DNA of 64,000 nt from Hypoxylon rubiginosum (lineage: Eukaryota; Ascomycota; Sordariomycetes; Xylariales; Hypoxylaceae), in assembly GCA_902806565.1 (NCBI GenBank), contig CADCXA010000042.1, forward strand, positions 1 through 64,000. Direction: 5' to 3'. Position 1 is the first letter of the stretch; each line of letters starts with the position of its first letter. The position numbers and the translations under genes are program-made. This document shows positions 55,125 through 64,000 of this stretch, piece after piece. Below the pieces are notes generated by a model. It worked only from the letters and a program-made list of their open reading frames with translations, made no database searches and was not told where the DNA came from.

Positions 55125-56539
55125 ATGAGGTTCGTCGATCTGCTCGTTGGCGCGGCCGCCATCTCCGGCGCCCTCGCTGTGCCTACCAAGACCCGGAAGC
55201 GCGCCGATGCTTTCCAATTCACCGGCGTGAGTGAGTCGGGTGCCGAGTTCGGAAACTTGGCGCTGCCCGGACAGTTAGGTGGGTGTGCCCTTAGCTAGAA
55301 ATATTTCTTATAAGTTTATGATTATAACAGCTAACATATCATGATCAGGCAAGGACTACACGTGGCCCGACCACAATGCCATCTCCGTAAGCTGATCTCT
55401 TCCATGTTATGTCTTGTATGCCGCTAACCTCGGGGAAGACCTTGATCCAGAAGGGCTTCAACACCTTCCGAATCCCAATCATGATGTACGTATCGCGGTA
55501 TCGAACAACACCTCGCAGGATGCTAAACAGTAGTTAGGGAGCGTTTCATCCCGACGAAGTTGACCGGCACCGTCAACGAGACCTACGCCGCCGGCCTTGA
55601 CGACGTAAGTTCAGTAGTCACTTGGTGTATATAATAAATGCTAACTTGAGCTAGATTGTCACCTTTATCACTGGCCAGTCAGTTCAATCCAACCTTCACT
55701 CACTTACTCACACCAGCAGTCACTTACACCTGAGAATAGGGGCGCTTATGCCGTCATCGACCCCCACAACTTCGGCCGCTACTACAGCAACATCATCACC
55801 GATGTCGCCGGGTTCGGAGCGTGGTGGACCGTCGTGGCTAAGCGATACGCTACCAACGAGAAGGTCATCTTTGACACCAACAACGAGTTCCACGACGAGG
55901 ACAACACCCTCGTCGGCCAGCTGAACCAGGCCGCCATCGACGCCATCCGAGGCGCCGGTGCCACGTCCCAGTACATCTTTGTCGAAGGCAACTCCTGGAC
56001 CGGTGCCTGGCACTGGGTTAGTGTTTTTTCCTTCTGATCCCTTTAAATAGTACTATAATCATATCATTACTAACACGGGCATAGACATCCAGCGGTACCG
56101 CCGAGGCCATGGGCAAGCTGACAGACCCCCAAGACAAGATCGTCTATGAGATGGTACGTGCAGAGAAAAAGTCCCGAGATTATCTATATATAGCTCTAAC
56201 GAACCACGACAGCACCAATACCTGGACACGGACGGTTCCGGCACGAGCCCCAACTGCGTATCGGCGACGATCGGCGCGGAGCGCCTCGCGGAAGCGACGG
56301 CGTGGCTGAAAGCCAACGGCAAGAAGGGCCTGATCGGCGAGACGGCCGGCGGCGCCAACGCCCAGTGCATCCAGGCCGTCAAGGGCCTGCTCGCCCACAT
56401 GCAGCAGAACTCGGACGTCTGGACCGGCTGGCTCTGGTGGGGCGCCGGCCCCTGGTGGGCCGACTACATGTACGGCATGGAGCCCCCCACGGGGACCGCC
56501 TACACCGGCGTCCTGCCCTCCCTCACCGAGTTCATCTGA
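55125..56539 (+). CDS. Secreted GH5 endo-beta-1,4-glucanase (cellulase)
   Basis: Eight exons: 55125-55278, 55349-55386, 55439-55485, 55538-55604, 55655-55677, 55740-56016, 56085-56153 and 56213-56539, sum 1002 nt (333 residues). The enzyme hydrolyses internal beta-1,4 bonds of cellulose outside the cell. A signal peptide ([18 protein letters not shown]) is followed by a dibasic KRKR-like site (TRKR), then the catalytic barrel. Landmarks: [39 protein letters not shown] with the acid/base E159, [34 protein letters not shown] and GETAGG with the nucleophile E268, ending [18 protein letters not shown]. This matches GH5 subfamily 5 (EglB / Trichoderma Cel5A catalytic core). No cellulose-binding module or linker is present. 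Exon 5 is only 23 nt. CreA-like sites upstream suggest glucose repression. Confidence 0.95.
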
Positions 56540-57773
56540 ACTAGCAAGCGAGCGGTAAGGGGAAAAGGGGTGTGTGTGTGCGTGTTGACGGTGCAACCAA
56601 GCGGAAAGAGTAAACTTAGGACAACGAATGAAATGAAAATTGTATATAGCAAAGCAAGCACGCTGAGAAGCGACATAGAATGCAACGAACATTTAACTCT
56701 TTATGGAACCTCTAGTCCGCTTGAGCGTGCAATGGTGATGAGAGCGACTACCTGGCTACCTTGTATCTGACTTTCTTATGACAAGTTGCGAATAGCCAGT
56801 GAAGTCCTTGATTTAGCCTATCATGATAATCAGTCAACTACTAGTGAGACATGCACTTTCTACTACCCCGATCATAATAATCAGTGGTAAAAAGAAACAA
56901 AGAAAAAGGGCGTATAAAGGGGCTAAAAAAGAGCACCGAAATACCTTGACCGTTCTAGAATACTGAGAAAAAATGCCGACTTAGGATGTTTTTACCCACG
57001 CGCTACTAACTGCTTCTTCGATCGATATCGTGAAACATCGAGAGGTGTTATAGTTAGGTACTTAGATGCTTATATAAATACCAACCTGTCAAAGCAAGGA
57101 ACCTAGTCACAGAATATACGACTTACGGCATATCACAATCCATAACAACCCTGGGGACTCCTGCGTGTATGTAAAGCATTCATTAATTCTTTGCGTGGGT
57201 GCCTATCTACCTCTGAAGTACACATGCTGGTGGTATCGACGAGTTGCCAACTGGCGAAACCCCACTGCTCTTAACGGACCAGCTAACGTCGAATGGCCTG
57301 CACTCCATCGACGCAGCTTTCCTGGTAGAGCCTATGCCGAATGCCAGAAGGAAGAAGAAAGAAAAGAAAAACACAGTAAAGTTGCCAACATGCCTCTTCC
57401 GAGCGTGGAAGTGGGAAAATAATAACGCCCCAATGCTGCTGACCCCAATTCTTTGCTTTACAACCATGCATCTCTCCCCCTATTTTCCTCTCACCTGTCT
57501 TGATATTCTCGACTCGAGGCCTCGCCCCCCTAGAATATCAAGGTGTTATGTTCATGTGCCGTTTGTGCAACATGCATGCGTAGTAGTATCCACCCATGTT
57601 TATGCGTAAGGTGATTCGCGGCAGTCAAGAGTTTCCATGTTGGCAGTTGACGAGCTTTTCCGCCATTGTTACTATGGAATAGCCTGCGTCGAATTATTGA
57701 TCAGAGCGAAGCCGATCGAGAGGTGTGGTTCATAACATGGTCTTGCATATAGATAGATCCGACTTGTCATCTC
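56540..57773. other. Convergent region between the endoglucanase and Tom1 genes
   Basis: About 1.2 kb. A TATATAAATA element (near 57070) followed by CA-rich sequence looks promoter-like. The plus-strand frame at 57244-57609 (121 codons, with an RRKKKEKK stretch) would be the only candidate downstream; nothing else supports it, so it is not called. Confidence 0.4.
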
Positions 57774-60700
57774 TCATGCAAACCCGAAGTAATCACTTCC
57801 CGTGGTGATAGCCTTGTGAAGCTGTCGACGGAGCGAGTCGTAGTTCTCGTACTCGGGAAGATCAAGTTCTAAGCAAATGTTAGTAGACTGCATCGTGACA
57901 TGGTGTATATATATACGAAATCACTTACGGTTGAAGCACGTGTGAGAGCTTGGCAGACGGTCCTTATTTCCATAGTCGCGGTGAATGTTGAAGCGGTTTA
58001 TGCCGTTCATACCCTCAAGCTCCTTGAAACCGTTAAGAGGGACCTTGCTGGTTCCAGTTACGAACTGGAGAAGCTTGGCTCGCTCCTCCTTGTCGAAAGA
58101 CCGTACCGCTCGCCAGAACCATTGAATTTGCGGCGACGACGGCGAGTAGTTGTGGTACTCGGTGTTACTCTTCCAGTCGTCGATGTCAACGTCCGGTAGA
58201 CCAGAGATCAAAAGCTCTAACTCCTGTTCGTTGAAGATGGCTATAAGCTCAGCGGGTATTATCTCGTGGAAGCCTACTCGCATGTTAGTTTAAGTCTAGA
58301 TCAGATCAAAAAACGTTGGCTGTTCCTTACCTTTCAGGAAATGCTCCATCTGATCCTTAACAGAGCTGAGGAGCTTGTGCTCAACTACCAGGCGCACGTA
58401 ATCGTGCTTGTTCTCCTCCGTGACCGGAATGTTACGGCCGTTCTCGATCAGATCGTGAATCTTGGTAATACCAAACTCATCATCCTCGACCGAAAACGTC
58501 TCCGTGATGATATCCGTGATGTCGTTACTCAACATCCAGGACAGAGACTTGTAGTAATCAGGGTCGAACGATTCCATGTCCTTGACTGAGACCGGCTTGC
58601 CTAGGATTCGCTTGTAGACCGCACGGCTGAAGTAGCAGTCAAGTAGACGGCCTTCGAACAGGGCCTTGCCGATGATTCGCCCAATGAATTTGAAGAACAT
58701 GAGATGCTCTTCGTTGATACCGCTGAGTTTGTTAGGGTGGAAAGTTGTGCGATCGCTCGAAACCGGCACGAACAAGGCGTAGTTGGCGTTGAACATTTGC
58801 CGTGCGAGAACTTGGAACCATTCTCTAGTAACACCGCCAGCATCCACGCCTTCTTCCCCATGAAACCTAATGCTAAGCTTGCCGAACTTCATCTCGTCGC
58901 CCGATTTGAAGTAAAGCGATCTGAAAGAATCATGGAACACCTGGTCCCGGCGGACCTGTAGCTGCAGCAATGGGTGTGGTCGCTGAGACACATTTTGTTT
59001 GCTATGGACGCTGCGGTTGAACCAGTTGCGCTTGTTATCAAACTCTAGTACCTTCGGGTTCTTGACAAGATGCGAAAAGGTCCCCTTCATAAGCGAAGGG
59101 TTGTTGCGCACAAGCTCGTTGAGTATTCGACGATGCTCTTCGGTGAAGGTGAAGAAGAGATCAGCCAGGTGGGACTCTGGCTGCGGACTTGATAGCAACA
59201 TGTTATTGACGAGCTGGCTCTGGGATGTCTGCGTCTCGTTTTGGGTAGTGTCCTTGCAGACAACCATCAGGGCTTCAATTAAGGGGAGCAGAATGGTCGC
59301 TACATTGAGGAGGCTCTCGCGCTGACGGATTGCGCTTAAGCAGGCGCTGAGTTTCTCCCACAAGGCGTTGAAAGTCGGATTGCGGTAGAGGTTAGCGAGC
59401 AAGTCCTGCTTCTTGGTCTCCGAGTCGGGTCCTTCTGCTGCATCCGATTTCTTCTGGGCGAATAGGTGATCAAGAGCAGTTAGAACCCGCAGAAGCTTGT
59501 TCTGGTCGGAAGCGCCGGGAGAGAACTTGGCCAAAGCGACGCCTTGTATTTCTGTACCCGAAGCGGCGTTCTGAATATGTGGTAGTAGCTCGTCTAGATG
59601 AACCACAATCTTCTCGCTCAAGACATGGGCCTGGCGGGCAAGCTCCTCGCCGAAGACAAGCATCGCTCCTGGAATCACGGAAAGATTCTTGATAGTCGAA
59701 AGCGTCTCCTTAAAAGTCTTCGAGCTGCATTCACGAGCTACGAAGATCTTAATAATGAGCGTCAAATTGTAGTTCGGAATCGCGGGTGGATGAAGTTGCT
59801 TGATCCGCTTCAGTACCGCTTGCTTCTCTATTATCTTAGACGCATCCGCCTCAGCAATTGTGGTGCCCGAGGGCGTATTCTCTGCTGCATCAGTAGAGCC
59901 AGTCGCGGGTTGTTCTACCGTCTGCTCCGGCGCCGCTGCGCTTCCGCTCTGTGTATCATCCACAGGACCAGTCGCTGCTGCTGCTGCTCCAGAATCCGTA
60001 GGCGCTGCTGTTCCAGAAGCCTCTGCAGCATCTGGGGCTTGAGACTCGAGATTCTTGATGGCATCAGCCGCCTCTTTTTGTTTGCGATCCAGGGCAAGCA
60101 ACGGGCCGGTCACTCGGCTCAGCAGCTGTGAGAGGCTATCCATTATAGAGGAACTTTCCATGACGAGATCCCGGTCTAAGAGAGCAAGTAGTGAGTTGAT
60201 CGCGTACTTATTACCCTTGACATCTTTGCCCTTTCCTTTGCGGCTGAGACTACGCTTGATGGCCGTGGCGTTGAAGCCGTCGTGCTCAGTTAGAAACAGA
60301 GAAGGAACGTGAACATTCTGATCCGCGAGGTAGCAAAGTAGGTCAAGGCACTGTTGGACGATCAAGATTGGAGATGTCTCCGAGCTTGGCTGGACAGGAT
60401 TGCTAGTGCTGGCACTTGTAAGCGTGCGCTTTAGGCTTTGGGGGGTTTGCGCTTTAGTATCGATCTCTTTAGGTTGTTTTGCCTTGATGGAGAGAGATGC
60501 GAAGCTTCGCTCGACAGCGTCCACGTCTGTTGAGCCCTCTTGTAGGATCTTGAGTAGATTACTAATCACCTCAAATCGAGTCTGTCTGTTTTCGCAGACG
60601 TCCTTAAACAAGAATTTCAAAGACGTCTCGAGAGAACCGCCCTTCATGTTCAGGAACATGAGGCGAAGCAGAGTGTAAACGCCTGGCCTGTCCACCATTT

Positions 60701-63700
60701 GTACGACCGTTTTTCGGTGGGGCTTGTCAACATCAGTAATTGCTCCGCCTACTTGAGCACTCTCGCGCAGGCGACTAGTGCCGGAAGACGCTCTATCGTG
60801 GTGTACAATGGGATTGGACGATCGAATAAGTCGTCGTGCTTGAGCTGCTAAATCAGGCGGTAAAGTGTCGATGATATCCGCACCTTGGTCCATGAGAACT
60901 TGTTCACGAAGTTGGGGTGATAACGTCATCAGTATGCTGGCGGTGTCCATATCTTGTGCTTCGGCCGCTTGACCAGGGATGGCGACCTGTCGTCGCATCT
61001 CCTCTCGCTCGCGTCGACGCTGTTCCGCTCGCTCTTGTTGCACTATCTCCAAGCGGAGTTCGTCGGGTAAAGCGTCCAAAAACTCCTGGAATACTTCAGT
61101 CTGCTCACCGGAGCCCCCTGGAGCTTCTCGAGCCTGAGCTCTACGGGTGCTGACCGTTTGTGCGATGACTTCTTCCCTGAATTCCTCGGGCAGCGCCTCT
61201 AGATAATCAGGGTCGATACCGAGCTCAGTGACATCGACTTGCTCTCCTCTAATTGTGGTGAAGGTACGTGGTTGGGCAGCGGATGGCTCGTCCTCGGTTA
61301 GACCTGCCGCTTCATCGGATGTTTCTATGCCTTCCATGGCCTCTGGCTCTGCGTGATCGTCTCCGTCATCCTCATGCGCATTAACCGACTCTACCTGGGC
61401 TTGAGCCGCCGATTCTGCCGCTGCTTGTTCACGTTCCTCGGCCTCTTGTTTCTCCCGAGCAGCCTTCTCCTCGGCTTCTTTGGCCTCTTTTGCTTTTCTT
61501 TCCTCCTCTTCGTGCTTCTTGCGCTCTTCTTCAAGCTGCCGCTGGCGTTCCGCTTCTTTAGCTTTAAGTTCCTTCTCGTGCTCGATAGCAGGCGGTGTAA
61601 GGTGTGCGAGAATCGCAGGAATAAGGCGATGTGACTTCTCGGGATGCTGCATTCCGAATATCATCTTGACCTCCTCTGTCCACCTTGCCACTGTGGACTC
61701 CGTCGCGAATGTGGTAGCTTGGGTAGGTTCTTGGTACGTGTCCCGACGGTTGTCTGCGCGGGGTTCACGCCCAGGACCAAATGGAAATGGCAAATCGTGG
61801 AGATCTCCTCGCGCACCATGTGCTATCTGAAAGTGGAAGGCCTGATGGGGATTGCGACCGATCGAGGCGGGGAGTGACGCCATAAGGTCGCTGATGAGTG
61901 ACATCGGGCTGTCGATGTTACCAAATAAGCTACCGGGGAAGCCCAGTCTAACTAGACCACCAAGATTCGGACGGGGGGTTCCCTCTCCACCAGTGTCACG
62001 GCTCCTACGGAGTAGTGGATTCAGGCCATCTTCGTTAGCAGCGGCAGGTCGTTGATCGTGCCGATTACCGCGAACGAAGCCTCGCGGATCTATATAAGCG
62101 TTAGCTGAGAATGTACCCATGCGGCTCCAGAATCTCGGGGATCTTAATTATTGGAGAATCCGGATATATTCACATGCAAAAAAATACGTACCAAAGTTGT
62201 TCATAGGGTCTCGCGAACCCATCATGAATGGGATCGGAGGGAAGGGACTACGGGTACCGTGTCGATTACGATGATGAGGATGGTTAAAGATAGGACCAGG
62301 TGGTTCAACCACGAGAGTATCCCAGGCCAGGCTAGGTGGCACAACGTCCCGCGGCGGCGCGTCGTCTTTGAGGAGCAAAATTTGTCAGTTTCTCTTTGCC
62401 TTTGATCCGTGCTTGCGAAGTTGGAGGAGGATAATCGGGGCACAACTTACTAAGAAAATCATCAAATGAGAACTCGTTGACATTCATGTCGTCCTCCTCA
62501 TCTTCTTCCTCGTCTTCCTCTTCTGAATTATCGTTAGCATGAAAAGGGACGAAATGCGTATACTGCTTACCATCTTCATCCTCGTCCTCCATGTAGCGAT
62601 CATTAAGGCCATGAACGTCGTCAGGATGCTCAAAGTCTTCTTCTTCGATGGCGCGCATTATGTTACCAAATCGACCTAACCCGTTGACGTCATCAATGTC
62701 TCCCATGTCAGCAGCGTCTGCTAGATCTTGAACTTCCGCGTCGTAGTCGATATTGTCACCGTCGTCGTCGTCGTCTTCGTCTCCTTCCTCGTCATCGACA
62801 CTATCGCTCTCCCAACCTGGGACGCCATCATCCTCAAGCGGGTTGCCCTCATCATCGACAATCTCGATGCGGTCTTCTACTTCATCCATATCATCGGAGT
62901 CGAGATCGTCCTCATCGCTGCCATCTTCATCATCATCGTCTTCGTCCATATCGTCATCGTCGTCATCGTCATCTTCCATCGTAACTTCGATGACACCGTG
63001 GTCTCCTGATAGTCCCTCGATGGGACCCATTCCTTCGAGGTCCTCTTCGTCCCTGTCGCTGACGTCTTCTTCACGATCTTCGGATTCGTACACCATATCA
63101 TCGTCGTAGTCCCCGTACATCTCTTCGTCGTCATCTATACAGGTTAGCGTAATCTAATAAATAGATGGCGTCGTACTTACCATCTTCTGAATCTTCCGAA
63201 TAATCGTCGTCTCTATCTCTGCCGGGTTCCAGCATGCCAAGAGCCGAATTTCGGTAGAGATCCGGGGTCTCCTCTCGATCGTCTTCCATGTCAGAAAGAG
63301 AGCTTGCCGAGAACGTCTCATCATCGACGTTTTCTTGGGTCGGGACGGTGGGAATGATGTTGGAATGACTTAGGTGAATGGCGGTGCTCGTCAAGGTCCG
63401 AAGCACGCGGAGGATATACTTAATAGTTCGTTTAACGGGTGGAAAGGCAAGATCGATATCTGCGATGGAGGCAGTAAGAGCGGCAAGATAGCCCTTCTCA
63501 TACATAAGGCGCCGGATCTGAGCCTGCGATCTCTCGGGAGAATCTTGCGGGGTTCGAGTCGAGGGAGGAGAATCCTTCTCCTTGTCGCCCATCATGAGAT
63601 GCATGATCTCCGCTAGAGCTAGCATTCTAGCATACCTGCTATCGAATGGCTCGTTGGATGAGGCGGCCTCTTTGTAAGATCTTAGGATTGTGTCTAAAAC

Positions 63701-64000
63701 GAACTTTCGCACAAACAATAGGTCCGGTTCGTCCTCGTAGTCATACTTGTCTCGGCCAGGCTCTGCAGGCTTTTCTCCCGTCTTGCTTACGAGCGCGACT
63801 AGGAGACTCTGTGTCTGAATCGATGTAGCATATCTCTTCTTGTGTGCCAACGTATCTGAAGTGCTGTCCATGTGGCTGGGGCACAGCAGATCATTGAGAA
63901 GATAGTTCAGAACACTAGATCGAGGCTTGACAGGGGTATTGGCGAAAAGAGGCGCACTTCTCTTGAAATTAATAAACTCGACCTTAGTGCGGTTGTAGCT
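57774..64000 (-). CDS. tom1: HECT E3 ubiquitin ligase Tom1/Huwe1 (5' part beyond window)
   Basis: Visible exons: 64000-63181 (open at the edge), 63134-62451, 62365-62192, 62089-58331, 58273-57929 and 57868-57774; 1958 codons plus stop, without the N-terminal armadillo-like part. Tom1/Huwe1 ubiquitinates excess histones, ribosomal proteins and other substrates, mostly in the nucleus. Order seen: helical repeats; a very acidic tract of about 200 residues (63000-62500, dense Asp/Glu); a Glu/Lys/Ala helix (about 61590-61430); the DUF4414-type segment with [20 protein letters not shown] and [16 protein letters not shown], resembling ubiquitin-binding motifs; a long helical middle; then the HECT domain from about 59000. 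Catalytic Cys lies in SSHTCFNQLDLPEY, 34 residues from the end, and the protein ends FGFA with the conserved Phe at -4. The large exon keeps an open frame through 3.7 kb. Identity is certain. Confidence 0.96.

Noticed and set aside
57244..57609. Plus-strand 121-codon frame between the endoglucanase and tom1
   Set aside because: A TATA-like element lies upstream, but composition is not coding-like, the lysine run looks like simple A-rich sequence, and no domain is seen.

Overview
The window is nuclear DNA from a filamentous ascomycete (Pezizomycotina, most likely a Sordariomycete). Three things support this. The genes carry many short introns of about 50-150 nt, with GTAAGT/GTACGT donors, CTAAC/CTGAC branch sites and YAG acceptors. 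The proteins are clear fungal versions of housekeeping factors (Mre11, Erd2, eS6, Taf10, PRPP synthetase, Tom1). A 14 kb A+T block has the look of repeat-induced point mutation (RIP). Species is not determined.

Layout. Positions 1-14280 are an almost pure A/T isochore with no gene, ending in an (AT)n run and an abrupt change to normal DNA. Then come a large minus-strand kinase gene with a long Gly/Pro/collagen-like tail (16027-20875), a candidate 65-residue Cys-rich gene (21300-21582), a TCP11/Sok1-family gene (22698-25742), mre11 (26658-29040), a secreted LicD-family protein (30306-31554), a ubiquitin-like/WLM metalloprotease (32279-33313), the HDEL receptor erd2 (34158-34972) and a single-pass, mucin-like membrane protein (35579-37437).

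Positions 37.4-46.5 kb form a second accessory region: a 15-bp minisatellite, several other tandem repeats, two perfect hairpins and a tRNA-like 3' fragment. Inside it, a nine-exon reading frame (39268-41149) can be spliced through eight introns without breaking phase; its product is not recognised. After it the core genome resumes: PRPP synthetase (46505-48111), converging on eS6 (48705-49806), which diverges from ctf8 (50149-50619); taf10 (52263-52874); mitochondrial uS19 (53428-53942); a secreted GH5 endoglucanase behind a CreA-like promoter (55125-56539); and the 3' part of the giant HECT ubiquitin ligase Tom1/Huwe1 (57774 to the window edge).

There is no operon-style cooperation. Loose themes are DNA repair and chromosome maintenance (Mre11, WLM protease, Ctf8), translation (eS6, uS19m), secretion (Erd2, LicD, GH5) and ubiquitin (Tom1, WLM). 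Gene models were spliced by hand. Exon lengths were checked so that each spliced model sums to a multiple of three, which supports the boundaries but does not replace transcript data.
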